DNA from: Cognatundibacterium aquatile
Lineage (GTDB): Bacteria > Pseudomonadota > Gammaproteobacteria > Burkholderiales > Burkholderiaceae_D
Length of the DNA: 64,000 nt
Assembly (NCBI RefSeq): GCF_014699135.1
Contig: NZ_JACOFT010000002.1
Location: 62,001 to 126,000 of the forward strand
Direction of reading: 5' to 3'
In this document: positions 56,178 to 64,000 of the stretch, one piece after another
How the letters are laid out: each line of letters begins with the position of its first letter
Position numbering within the stretch: position 1 is the stretch's first letter
Notes under the pieces: model-generated
The model's database searches: none
What the model saw: only the letters and a program-made list of their open reading frames with translations
What the model was told of the DNA's origin: nothing
Position numbers and translations under genes: made by a program

Positions 56178-58916
56178 TTACGCTGCCGACAATAATTGAC
56201 GCAAGACGAATGGCAGGATACCGCCATGTTTGTAGTAATCAACTTCGATAGGCGTATCAATGCGCAACAGAACTTTCACTTCCTGAGTTTCACCGTTAGC
56301 ACGGTGGATAACCAGAGTGACTTCCTGTTGTGGTTTGATATCGTTCTCTATGCCTTTCAGATCGAAGGATTCATTGCCTGTGATGCCTAAGGAGTCAACG
56401 CTGTCTGTGCCCAGGAATTGCAAAGGCAATACACCCATACCAACCAGGTTGGAGCGGTGAATACGCTCGAAAGAGCGTGCGATCACTGCTTTGACGCCCA
56501 GCAATTGCGTACCTTTTGCAGCCCAGTCACGGGAAGAGCCTGTACCGTATTCTTCGCCACCGAAGATCATGGTTGGCGTACCTTCAGCAACGTATTTCAT
56601 CGCTGCATCGTAGATCGCCATTTGTTCGCCAGTTGGCTGGAACAATGTTTCACCGCCTTCAACGCGGGAGCCATCTTCTTTCGCAGGGATCATCAGGTTT
56701 TTGATACGAACATTGGCAAATGTACCGCGCATCATGATTTCGTGGTTACCACGACGTGAACCGTAGGAGTTGAAGTCAGCCTTCAATACGCCATTTTCTT
56801 TCAGCCATTTACCTGCTGGGCTGGATTCTTTGATAGAGCCAGCTGGAGAGATATGGTCAGTCGTGATGGAGTCACCAAATACGCCCAGTGCGCGTGCACC
56901 AGTGATGCCAGTCGCAGCAGCTTTTGGCTCCATAGCGAAGTCAGCAAAGAATGGTGGCTCAGCAATGTACGTGGAAGCAGGCCAGTTGTAGACTTCACCT
57001 TCTGCTACACCCTTGATGTTTTCCCACAGCTTACCTGGTGCGCCTTTCACGTCAGCATAGTTGTCTTTGAATGTTTTTGCATTCATCGCAAACTTCATCA
57101 GTTTTTGAATTTCTGCGCTGGTTGGCCAGATGTCACCCAGGAAAATGTCTTTACCTTTAACGCGACCAACTGGTTCTGTCATCAGATCTTTCGTCATGTT
57201 GCCAGCAATAGCGTAAGCAACGACGAGTGGAGGGGACGCCAGGAAGTTGGAGCGGATATTCGGGTGAATACGTGCTTCAAAGTTACGGTTGCCAGACAAC
57301 ACAGCGGATGCCACGACGTCGTTAGCGACGATCGCTTCATTCATTGCTGGAGTCAGATCACCGGCGTTACCGATACAGGTTGTGCAACCATAAGCAGTGA
57401 CACCGAAACCGAGTTTTTCCAGATATGGCAACAGGCCAGCCGCTTCCAGATATTTAGTGACGACGCGGGAGCCAGGCGCCAGCGACGTTTTGATATGCGG
57501 AGCTACTTTCAAACCAGCTTCAACTGCTTTTTTCGCTAACAAACCAGCGGCCAGCAAAACGCTAGGATTGGATGTGTTAGTGCAAGAAGTAATCGCCGCA
57601 ATCAGAACATCGCCGTTCTTAACTTTGACGCCATCAGCGTTGGTGTATTCCGCATCCAGATCTTCAATTTTTTTGTTGAAGCCGTTTTCAGATGTTGGTT
57701 TTGCAAACAGGTCAGCGAATGTCGATTTAACGTTACCGATTTCGATACGATCCTGTGGACGCTTAGGGCCCGCCAGTGATGGCGAAACTGTCGACAGATC
57801 CAGCGAAATTTCAGTGGTGTAATCGATGTCGCCTTTTTTCGGAATACCGAACATTTTCTGAGCTTTGAAATAGCCTTCGAATGCATCGATTTCTGCTTTA
57901 GTGCGGCCTGTACCTTTGAAATAGTCGATGGTTGCTTCGTCAACTGGGAAGAAGCCCATCGTTGCGCCGTATTCCGGAGCCATGTTGGCGATAGTTGCAC
58001 GATCTGTCAGGGACAGTGTGCGTGTGCCTTCGCCGAAGAATTCAACGAATTTACCAACGACTTTTGCTTTACGCAGCAATTCAGTGATTGTCAGTACCAG
58101 ATCGGTTGCAGTGCAGCCTTCGCGCAACGCGCCAGTCAGATTTACACCAACCACGTCAGGTGTCAGGAAGTACACTGGCTGACCGAGCATACCGGCTTCA
58201 GCTTCGATACCACCCACGCCCCAGCCAACCACGCCAATACCGTTGATCATGGTGGTGTGAGAATCAGTACCTACCAATGTGTCTGGGTAGTAAACTTCGT
58301 TTTTCTTCGCGTCTTTAACTTTGTGTACACCACGTGCCAGGTACTCAAGGTTAACCTGGTGAACGATACCGAAGCCAGGAGGAACCACGCCGAATGTATC
58401 AAACGCTTGCATGCCCCATTTCATGAACTGGTAACGCTCGTTGTTGCGCGAGAATTCCAGTTTCATGTTCAGGTCCAGCGCTTTCTTTTCTCGGAAATGA
58501 TCGATTTGTACAGAGTGATCCACGACCAGATCAACTGGAACCAATGGCTCGATATTTTTTGGATTTTTGCCTTGTTTTGCGGCGACGTTACGCATTGCTG
58601 CCAGATCGGCCAGCAGAGGAACGCCGGTAAAGTCTTGCAGCACAACGCGGGAAACCACGAATGGGATTTCGTCAACGCGGGAAGCTGTTGCACCCCAATT
58701 AGCTAATTGCTTAACGTGTTCTTCAGTAACTTTTTTGCCGTCGCAGTTACGCAGAACAGATTCCAGAACCACGCGAATGGAAACTGGCAGACGGGAGATT
58801 TTAACGTCCAGGGTTTTTTCCAGTGCAGGCAAAGAGAAGAACTTGCCTTTCTTCGTGTCTGAAATTTTAAAATCTTTCAGGGTTTTGAATGCATCTTGAT
58901 ACGCATTTTGGCTCAT
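56178..58916 (-). CDS. acnA: aconitate hydratase AcnA
   Basis: A 912-residue AcnA of full length. The [4Fe-4S] cysteines are in SCTNTSNP and the CTTC pair of [11 protein letters not shown]. The swivel domain carries [15 protein letters not shown] and the active-site Arg block [10 protein letters not shown]. It converts citrate to isocitrate in the TCA cycle. Upstream is an imperfect inverted repeat (58984-59007). The three other genes of this cluster (CitE-like lyase, mdh, sdh) are also central carbon genes. Confidence 0.95.
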   Translation of the reverse strand: MSQNAYQDAFKTLKDFKISDTKKGKFFSLPALEKTLDVKISRLPVSIRVVLESVLRNCDGKKVTEEHVKQLANWGATASRVDEIPFVVSRVVLQDFTGVPLLADLAAMRNVAAKQGKNPKNIEPLVPVDLVVDHSVQIDHFREKKALDLNMKLEFSRNNERYQFMKWGMQAFDTFGVVPPGFGIVHQVNLEYLARGVHKVKDAKKNEVYYPDTLVGTDSHTTMINGIGVVGWGVGGIEAEAGMLGQPVYFLTPDVVGVNLTGALREGCTATDLVLTITELLRKAKVVGKFVEFFGEGTRTLSLTDRATIANMAPEYGATMGFFPVDEATIDYFKGTGRTKAEIDAFEGYFKAQKMFGIPKKGDIDYTTEISLDLSTVSPSLAGPKRPQDRIEIGNVKSTFADLFAKPTSENGFNKKIEDLDAEYTNADGVKVKNGDVLIAAITSCTNTSNPSVLLAAGLLAKKAVEAGLKVAPHIKTSLAPGSRVVTKYLEAAGLLPYLEKLGFGVTAYGCTTCIGNAGDLTPAMNEAIVANDVVASAVLSGNRNFEARIHPNIRSNFLASPPLVVAYAIAGNMTKDLMTEPVGRVKGKDIFLGDIWPTSAEIQKLMKFAMNAKTFKDNYADVKGAPGKLWENIKGVAEGEVYNWPASTYIAEPPFFADFAMEPKAAATGITGARALGVFGDSITTDHISPAGSIKESSPAGKWLKENGVLKADFNSYGSRRGNHEIMMRGTFANVRIKNLMIPAKEDGSRVEGGETLFQPTGEQMAIYDAAMKYVAEGTPTMIFGGEEYGTGSSRDWAAKGTQLLGVKAVIARSFERIHRSNLVGMGVLPLQFLGTDSVDSLGITGNESFDLKGIENDIKPQQEVTLVIHRANGETQEVKVLLRIDTPIEVDYYKHGGILPFVLRQLLSAA

Positions 58917-58983
58917 GGCTGTTCCTTATTTACAAAAATCAAAGATCAAATAACATGTTTACTACTATCCCATGTCGCTCTAT

Positions 58984-59007
58984 GCATATACAGATATGTG
59001 TATGCAT
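58984..59007. promoter_or_regulatory. inverted repeat upstream of acnA
   Basis: TGCATATACA, four bases, TGTGTATGCA: arms match at 9 of 10 positions. It is 68 bp before the acnA ATG. A candidate operator or promoter element; the factor is unknown. Confidence 0.4.
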
Positions 59008-59043
59008 TGGGTGACGTGGACTTGAACCTTAAAAGCTTGAAAA

Positions 59044-59526
59044 CTACTTTGTTTGTACAGCACTGTCGGTGCTTGCAGACGATTCCGCCAATACTTGTTG
59101 TGCAGTCTTGCATTCGTTTGCAAGTTGCAGACCTTTGCGAGAATCAAGCAGCAGTCCTTTCGCAGGAATGCCTATCCAGATAAAGCCCGCCTTCGTATTT
59201 TCGAATCGATGCGCGCCTGTCGTCGTTTCCACGCGGGACATGCGGTACAGGCGTTTTTTCCAACGCATTGCGATATGCTGCGGGTCGTCTGCGTTGCTGT
59301 ACATGGTGAGGGAATTGCCCAGTTCGCATTTGTAATCAGCACTGGCATGCAATTGCACATCCGGCTCAGCTTCTTCCTCGTCCTTGGCAGAGTGTGTTGG
59401 AGTCTTGCTTGCTTTTGAGGACACTTTCGCTTTGTTTTTTGCGATTTCAGCTTGCGCTGTCATTGGAGAAAAAATAAAGCTGCCGGCAAACACCAAGCCT
59501 GCGATGCGGAGTGACAAGGTATTCAT
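59044..59526 (-). CDS. exported MliC/lysozyme-inhibitor-like protein (tentative)
   Basis: A 160-residue protein with a signal peptide (cut near AQA, residue 26), a Lys/Thr/Glu-rich linker (30-62) and a C-terminal domain (66-145: YKCELGNSLTMYSN, TTGAHRFENTKAGFIWIG, LANEC). Two cysteines at the domain ends could form a disulfide as in the MliC/PliC lysozyme-inhibitor fold. The similarity is judged by eye and is not certain. It overlaps the end of the CitE-like gene (ATGA). Confidence 0.5.
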   Translation of the reverse strand: MNTLSLRIAGLVFAGSFIFSPMTAQAEIAKNKAKVSSKASKTPTHSAKDEEEAEPDVQLHASADYKCELGNSLTMYSNADDPQHIAMRWKKRLYRMSRVETTTGAHRFENTKAGFIWIGIPAKGLLLDSRKGLQLANECKTAQQVLAESSASTDSAVQTK

Positions 59527-60509
59527 AGAGAGTCTCCTTTAAGTAATGCTTGCGCCATTGCTGGCAAGTTAGTCGCACCTGATGCGGCGCGTTTCAAGAT
59601 GGTCCAGTAGTAACGATAACTGGCTCTGTCATGCAATTTCCCCTGAAATTGAATCGGAGCCCATTGTTTTTGTTGTGCAGCCATCAGTATATCGGTTGCC
59701 TCAATAACTTCATCAAATTGAGGCGCCATTGTCGTGATGATCGTTTGAATCTGATCTGGGTGAATACTCCACATGCGCGTGTAACCTAAATCATTTTTCG
59801 CTCGCTTTGCATCATTGGCGATGATACTGGAGTCCTTGATTTCTGTTGTTACATTGTGTGATGGTACTTTTCCGTAACGATGGCAAGCCGCAGCTATTTC
59901 AAGTTTTGCGCGAACCACTAAAGGGTGTTCAAATTGCCCTGGCGAACGCATTACGGTAGCAGGAATTGCGCCAAAATGAGCCGAGACAAAATCCATAATT
60001 CCAAATGACAGGCATTCAACTTGTGGAATAGCTGCGATCGCCATTACATTTGCAAGTGCTTCATGTGATTCAATCAGGACATGAACGGGTAAATGCTTTC
60101 TGCCAGCGGCTTCCGCATGCAAATTTATTCTTTTTATCGCGGCTGTAACCTGCGGTGCTGAGTCAACTTTGGGTAATACGACATAAGCCAGTTTATTTGC
60201 TGCGGCTGGCAATATGATTGATAAATCCTGTTCAAACGCCGCGTGGTGGAGGTCGTGTACTCTGACACCGATGCGATTGTGACGATTTTCCTGGCTATTC
60301 AGCAGATCTGCTACCAGCCTTGAGTGTTCGGCTTCATTGCCGGTCGCGGCACCATCTTCGCAATCAAACGTGATGTCAAACACAGCACCAAGCGTTTGCT
60401 GGAGTGCCATAGACTTCCGCATTAACTTTTCTGAACCTGCATAGTGATCGCAAACCGGTAAAAATACCGGTGTTAGCTGATCCTGAAATAAGGCTTGAGA
60501 AGGATGCAT
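59523..60509 (-). CDS. CitE-like CoA-ester lyase (HpcH/HpaI aldolase family)
   Basis: A 328-residue TIM-barrel enzyme of the CitE/malyl-CoA lyase group. It has FDCEDGAATGNE (Mg-binding acidic residues), an RVHDL segment near residue 104, VLPKVDSAPQV, and HVLIESHEALANV with the metal-binding Glu. Relatives cleave malyl-CoA, citramalyl-CoA or related compounds to acetyl-CoA plus a keto acid. Its place between acnA and mdh suggests malyl-CoA or glyoxylate metabolism; the substrate is inferred. Confidence 0.8.
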   Translation of the reverse strand: MHPSQALFQDQLTPVFLPVCDHYAGSEKLMRKSMALQQTLGAVFDITFDCEDGAATGNEAEHSRLVADLLNSQENRHNRIGVRVHDLHHAAFEQDLSIILPAAANKLAYVVLPKVDSAPQVTAAIKRINLHAEAAGRKHLPVHVLIESHEALANVMAIAAIPQVECLSFGIMDFVSAHFGAIPATVMRSPGQFEHPLVVRAKLEIAAACHRYGKVPSHNVTTEIKDSSIIANDAKRAKNDLGYTRMWSIHPDQIQTIITTMAPQFDEVIEATDILMAAQQKQWAPIQFQGKLHDRASYRYYWTILKRAASGATNLPAMAQALLKGDSL

Positions 60510-60575
60510 CAGGCTATGGCAATAAAATGCTGACAGGCAGAGTTCACATTCAAATGAATTCTGCCTTTATTTAAA

Positions 60576-61565
60576 TCAGCCAACCAGATGTTTTACACCA
60601 TCACGCTCTTCTTGCAACTCGTTGAGTGTGATGTTGATGCGTTCACGAGAGAATTCGTCGATTTCCAGACCTTGAACGATTTTGTATTCGCCATTTTCTG
60701 TTGTTACAGGGAAACCGAACATGGTGCCTTCAGGGATGCCATAAGAGCCATCGGAAGGAATGCCCATCGTTGTCCATTTACCGTTTGTGCCCAAAACCCA
60801 GTCACGTACGTGATCGATTGCTGCATTCGCTGCAGATGCTGCAGAAGACAGGCCACGTGCTTCAATGATTGCTGCGCCGCGTTTGCCTACTGTTGGCAGG
60901 AATACATCTTTGTTCCAGACTTGATCGTTGATCAGGTCTTTAACGGAAGCGCCATCTGCAGTTGCAAAACGATAGTCAGCATACATTGTTGGAGAATGAT
61001 TGCCCCATACGCAGAGTTTTTCAATCGCAGCAACTGGCTTGCCAATTTTTGCAGCAACTTGAGACAAGGCGCGGTTGTGATCCAGACGCAGCATTGCAGT
61101 GAAGTTTTTCGCCGGCAGATTAGGTGCGGATTTCATGGCGATGTAAGCGTTTGTGTTAGCTGGATTGCCAACCACCAGAACTTTGACATTGCGTGATGCA
61201 ACTGCATCTAACGCTTTACCTTGAACTGTGAAAATCTGCGCATTGGCTTCGAGCAGATCTTTACGTTCCATGCCTGGGCCACGTGGACGTGCGCCAACTA
61301 ACAAAGCAACGTCGATATCTTTGAATGCAGTCATCGGATCGCTGTGTGCTGTCATGCCAGCCAGCAATGGGAACGCGCAATCGTCGATTTCCATCATCAC
61401 GCCTTTCAGCGCTTTTTGAGCTTTTTCGTCTGGGATTTCCAGTAATTGCAGAATGACTGGCTGATCTTTACCAAGCATATCGCCATTAGCAATACGGAAC
61501 AGAAGGGAATAACCGATTTGACCAGCAGCGCCGGTAACAGCTACGCGCATAGGGGATTTAGCCAT
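60576..61565 (-). CDS. mdh: malate dehydrogenase
   Basis: A 329-residue NAD-dependent MDH of the type common in Burkholderiales. It has the nucleotide-binding [15 protein letters not shown], the mobile loop [26 protein letters not shown] and the catalytic His in [11 protein letters not shown]. It oxidises malate to oxaloacetate. ATG 61565 is chosen: GGAG lies seven bases upstream, and the chain matches family length; further in-frame codons upstream are not conserved. Confidence 0.95.
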   Translation of the reverse strand: MAKSPMRVAVTGAAGQIGYSLLFRIANGDMLGKDQPVILQLLEIPDEKAQKALKGVMMEIDDCAFPLLAGMTAHSDPMTAFKDIDVALLVGARPRGPGMERKDLLEANAQIFTVQGKALDAVASRNVKVLVVGNPANTNAYIAMKSAPNLPAKNFTAMLRLDHNRALSQVAAKIGKPVAAIEKLCVWGNHSPTMYADYRFATADGASVKDLINDQVWNKDVFLPTVGKRGAAIIEARGLSSAASAANAAIDHVRDWVLGTNGKWTTMGIPSDGSYGIPEGTMFGFPVTTENGEYKIVQGLEIDEFSRERINITLNELQEERDGVKHLVG

Positions 61566-61908
61566 GATGCATCTCCGAAAAGTGGTATGAAAAATGATGT
61601 TCAAACATGTTGCGACGATACTAGCCCGCAACGGAAAATACTCAATGATACCGCTGAAATTGTCTGCTGGTCAGCCAAAATACATGTTTCCATGCGCTTT
61701 TCGCTTTACATTGCAGATATCCAAACTATATTGCCTGATAGTTGTTTGCTGCATTTACGCCTTTGCTGCTATCAGTGTCAATCGCTCGGACGCGAGTGTA
61801 GGCTCTATGTTTTACCATGTCAATCACTATCTTATGTCTTATATAAGACATATAAGTTGCTAGTTATTTGTGGACGTGATGGGTGTTTTTGTGGTGAAAT
61901 TGCGGACT
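61566..61908. other. mdh-gntR divergent control region
   Basis: 343 bases between mdh and the chosen start of gntR. Apart from the palindrome at 61833-61852 there is no other clear structure. It must hold the promoters of both genes. Confidence 0.5.
61833..61852. promoter_or_regulatory. 20-bp perfect palindrome, likely GntR operator
   Basis: TATGTCTTATATAAGACATA is a perfect palindrome in the region shared by mdh and gntR, about 57 bp before the chosen gntR start. GntR-family dimers bind palindromes of this size, and self-regulation is usual. Assigning it to this regulator is inference. Confidence 0.6.
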
Positions 61909-62712
61909 ATGACTTCTATTACACCAAATGCCAATATTTATCCGGGGAGCTCGATGAGCTCTGGCGCTGGCGTTGCAGGTTCGGTTGCCGGTGCGGCGCC
62001 AACCTTTAGTCCTCTTTATCAGCAAATCAAAGCATTGATTACTCAGGGTTTGCAATCCGGAGAGTGGAAGCCGGGCGAGCTCATTCCCAGTGAGATGGAG
62101 TTGGCGAGTCGCTTTAAGGTTAGTCAGGGAACGGTGCGCAAAGCAATCGACGAATTGTCTGCTGAAAATCTGGTGGTGCGTCGCCAGGGGAAGGGCACTT
62201 TCGTTGCGACTCATCACGAGGCAAGAGCGCAGTTCCGTTTTCTCAGATTGGCGCCGGATGAAGGCGTGCCACATTATCCCGAAAATCAAATTATTGAAGT
62301 CCGCCGTTTGCGGGCGCCGGCTGAGGTTGCGCGCTTGCTTGAGATTAAGTCCGGTGATTCTGTGGTCTTTATTCGTCGGGTTCAGTCATTTTCGGGTGTG
62401 CCGACAATTCTCGATGATCTGTGGTTGCCGGGCTCTATTTTTAAGGGTTTGACGGCGGAGCGTCTGAATGAATATAAGGGACCGATGTACGGTTTGTTTG
62501 AGACCGAGTTTGGTACGCATATGATTCGCGCTTCCGAGCAGATTAGGGCGGTCTGTGCTGACGATGTCGCTGCGCATTTGCTGCATGTGAATATGGGCAC
62601 GCCGCTACTGAATGTTGAGCGTGTTTCTTTTACTTATGGTGATAAACCGGTGGAGTTGCGGCGAGGTTTATATTTGACGACCAGTCATCATTACCGGAAT
62701 GAATTGAGCTAG
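61909..62712 (+). CDS. GntR-family regulator with UTRA domain
   Basis: A 267-residue regulator of the HutC subfamily: a winged helix (about 40-105, PSEMELASRFKVSQGTVRKAIDEL and RRQGKGTFVATH) and a UTRA effector domain (115-265) that usually binds small organic acids or sugars. It is divergent from mdh and 173 bp before sdhC, so it probably controls TCA genes, perhaps sensing an intermediate. The start is uncertain: a GTG at 61870 and an ATG at 61879 are in the same frame, and none has a clear ribosome-binding site. Confidence 0.85.
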   Translation: MTSITPNANIYPGSSMSSGAGVAGSVAGAAPTFSPLYQQIKALITQGLQSGEWKPGELIPSEMELASRFKVSQGTVRKAIDELSAENLVVRRQGKGTFVATHHEARAQFRFLRLAPDEGVPHYPENQIIEVRRLRAPAEVARLLEIKSGDSVVFIRRVQSFSGVPTILDDLWLPGSIFKGLTAERLNEYKGPMYGLFETEFGTHMIRASEQIRAVCADDVAAHLLHVNMGTPLLNVERVSFTYGDKPVELRRGLYLTTSHHYRNELS

Positions 62713-62814
62713 TGAATTGAGCTGGTTTTTGGGTGATTTTAGCCCGAGTCAGCTCAGCGCATAATCGTATTTAGTATTAAGATAGAGAAGTTTTGCAGAA
62801 TGAGGTCATTTTTG

Positions 62815-62831
62815 TTGGTGCAATGCACCAA
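62815..62831. promoter_or_regulatory. palindrome upstream of sdhC
   Basis: TTGGTGCAATGCACCAA: perfect 8-bp arms around one A, 55 bp before the sdhC ATG. Resembles an operator; it is not the NtrC arrangement (half-sites in the opposite order). Confidence 0.5.
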
Positions 62832-62885
62832 AATGAGCGAAAATTGCAGGGTTTTTGTACAGACTAGTTAATGGGGAGATTATTT

Positions 62886-63293
62886 ATGTCTGAAGTAGTG
62901 AAAAACAGGCCGCGCTATGGAGTGATGCGCCTGGTAGATGCAACTGGATACCGCTTGCCGCTGGCGGGTGTGGTTTCTATTTTGCACCGCATTAGTGGAA
63001 TGTTGATGTTCTTGTTGTTGCCTTTCATTCTGTATTTGTTGGACAAGAGCGTTACTTCTGAGGTGTCGTTCGCGGAGTTGCAGCGTTTTACTTCCGGCGT
63101 ATTTGTTAAGTTGGTTATTCTCGCACTCGTCTGGGCCTATCTGCATCACTTTTGTGCAGGTGTACGCCATTTGATTATGGATCTTCACTACGGTCTTGAT
63201 AAGCATACAGCGCGTAAATCTGCTTTAAGCGTGTTGATCGTCAGTGTTTCTTTGGCTGCCTTGATCGGCTTGAAATTGTTTGGAGTATTTTAA
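62886..63293 (+). CDS. sdhC: succinate dehydrogenase cytochrome b556 subunit
   Basis: A 135-residue membrane subunit with three helices. LHRISGM near residue 38 is the quinone-site block, and the heme ligand is in the second helix (HHFCAGVRHLIMDLHYG). ATG 62886 has GGGGAGA six bases upstream. With SdhD it anchors the SdhAB dimer and passes electrons to ubiquinone. The next gene starts at the base after the stop. Confidence 0.94.
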   Translation: MSEVVKNRPRYGVMRLVDATGYRLPLAGVVSILHRISGMLMFLLLPFILYLLDKSVTSEVSFAELQRFTSGVFVKLVILALVWAYLHHFCAGVRHLIMDLHYGLDKHTARKSALSVLIVSVSLAALIGLKLFGVF

Positions 63294-63662
63294 ATGGCAA
63301 ATAACAACATTGGCCCTAAGCGCCTCGTTGTAGGTGCACATTACGGTGTGCGTGATTGGCTGGCACAACGTGTTACGGCGATCGTCATGGCATCGTACAC
63401 AGTTATTTTGCTGGCGATGTTTTTGACGGGCAGTAACTTTACTTACGAAGGCTGGGCAGGAATTTTTGCTCAACAATGGTTTAAGTTGGCGACGTTTTCC
63501 GTAGTTATCTGCTTGTTGTATCACGCTTGGGTCGGTATGCGTGATGTCTGGATGGATTATGTGACACACAATGTGTTTGTTCGTCTGGTATTTCAGGTTG
63601 CCACTATTTTGTGGCTGGTTGCTAGTGCTGGTTATGCAGCACAGATTTTGTGGAGAGTATAA
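63294..63662 (+). CDS. sdhD: succinate dehydrogenase membrane anchor subunit SdhD
   Basis: A 122-residue membrane protein with three helices (about 28-46, 57-80, 96-118). [24 protein letters not shown] and [16 protein letters not shown] are typical of the beta-/gammaproteobacterial SdhD; the heme-binding His is in the latter block. Confidence 0.93.
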   Translation: MANNNIGPKRLVVGAHYGVRDWLAQRVTAIVMASYTVILLAMFLTGSNFTYEGWAGIFAQQWFKLATFSVVICLLYHAWVGMRDVWMDYVTHNVFVRLVFQVATILWLVASAGYAAQILWRV

Positions 63663-63664
63663 AA

Positions 63665-64000
63665 GTGGCTGCAATTAAATCCGCAATTCCTACCCGTCGT
63701 TTTGATGCGGTTATCGTCGGTGCTGGTGGTTCAGGCATGCGTGCTTCGTTGCAATTGGCTGAAGCTGGTCTGAATGTCGCGGTGCTCTCTAAGGTTTTTC
63801 CAACGCGTTCTCACACGGTTGCAGCGCAAGGTGGTATCGGTGCTTCTTTAGGGAATATGTCTGAGGATAACTGGTTCTGGCACATGTTTGATACTGTCAA
63901 GGGTGGTGATTACCTTGGCGATCAGGATGCAATTGAATTTATGTGTCGCGAAGCACCAAAAGTGGTCTACGAACTGGAGCACTTTGGTATGCCATTCGAC
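63665..64000 (+). CDS. sdhA: succinate dehydrogenase flavoprotein subunit (3' partial)
   Basis: The frame is open to the right edge. GTG 63665 is the start, two bases after the sdhD stop. The 112 visible residues include the FAD-binding [16 protein letters not shown] and [18 protein letters not shown], where the His binds FAD covalently. The rest lies outside the window. Confidence 0.93.
   Translation, partial: MAAIKSAIPTRRFDAVIVGAGGSGMRASLQLAEAGLNVAVLSKVFPTRSHTVAAQGGIGASLGNMSEDNWFWHMFDTVKGGDYLGDQDAIEFMCREAPKVVYELEHFGMPFD

Noticed and set aside
56853-57539. A 228-codon open frame on the plus strand
   Set aside because: Antisense to acnA; odd Cys/His/Phe-rich composition and no start signal.
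60588-61196. A 202-codon open frame on the plus strand
   Set aside because: Antisense to mdh; Cys-rich composition typical of a shadow of a real gene.
62815-62831. NtrC binding site before sdhC
   Set aside because: The half-sites are in the reverse order (GGTGCA-A-TGCACC instead of TGCACC-N-GGTGCA) and there is no sigma-54 promoter nearby.

Overview
The window (about 64 kb, moderately low GC, AT-rich intergenic regions) is chromosomal DNA of a motile, respiring, polyhydroxyalkanoate-forming betaproteobacterium. Family-level clues point to Burkholderiales, most likely Oxalobacteraceae: the flhDC-motAB-che order, the lpxH-ppiB-ppiA-TPR and accA-tilS neighbourhoods, the yciB-bolA-ppiC cluster, phaC-phaB-phaR, and acnA, a CitE-like lyase, mdh, a GntR regulator and sdhCDA side by side. 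The genus cannot be fixed from the sequence alone. No phage, insertion sequence, CRISPR array, tRNA or rRNA gene was found.

Layout. 1-2.8 kb: end of rluC, a HAD phosphatase, a Rieske protein and an S49 peptidase. 2.8-5.9 kb: a non-coding stretch ending in a strong terminator, then a CcoI copper ATPase split over two genes and a 47-residue CcoS. 6-12.7 kb: mnmH and tesA, a divergent YbbA-type ATPase, then a leftward envelope operon (TPR protein, L,D-transpeptidase, two cyclophilins, lpxH). 13.2-16.3 kb: accA-tilS-dnaQ. 16.3-30.7 kb: the motility master operon flhDC, a membrane methyltransferase, motAB, and a chemotaxis operon (CheZ-like protein, cheY, cheA, cheW, an MCP, cheR, cheD, cheB, a second cheY), followed by an HDOD/EAL-type protein. 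30.8-36.6 kb: a GT39 glycosyltransferase and purL. 36.7-43.1 kb, leftward: ppiC, bolA, yciB, msrB, selO, and a second cheA with the true cheZ. 43.3-47.6 kb: PIN protein, yaaA, bamD, rluD, pgeF and a small membrane protein. 47.7-53 kb: phaC, phaB, phaR, rimO and an exported protein. 53-56 kb: a periplasmic binding protein, a metC interrupted by one in-frame stop, and a small membrane protein. 56.2-64 kb: TCA-cycle genes acnA, a CitE-like lyase, mdh, gntR, sdhC, sdhD and the start of sdhA.

The most striking signal is non-coding. Between dnaQ and flhD lie two tandem, near-perfect flagellar sigma-28 promoters (TAAAGTTT, 11 bases, GCCGTTAA, 71 bp apart), followed by an AT-rich stretch without a plausible gene and then a terminator-like hairpin, all upstream of the class I master operon flhDC. 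This looks like a sigma-28-dependent small RNA, or a late-to-early feedback leader. Other points of note: the CheZ-like protein at the head of the che operon keeps the D-x3-Q catalytic pair of CheZ and shares its C-terminal tail with CheD; the true cheZ has moved to a second locus; metC carries a stop codon two codons after its PLP lysine; the divergent tesA and ybbA start codons overlap; and several palindromes lie in the control regions of the TCA genes.
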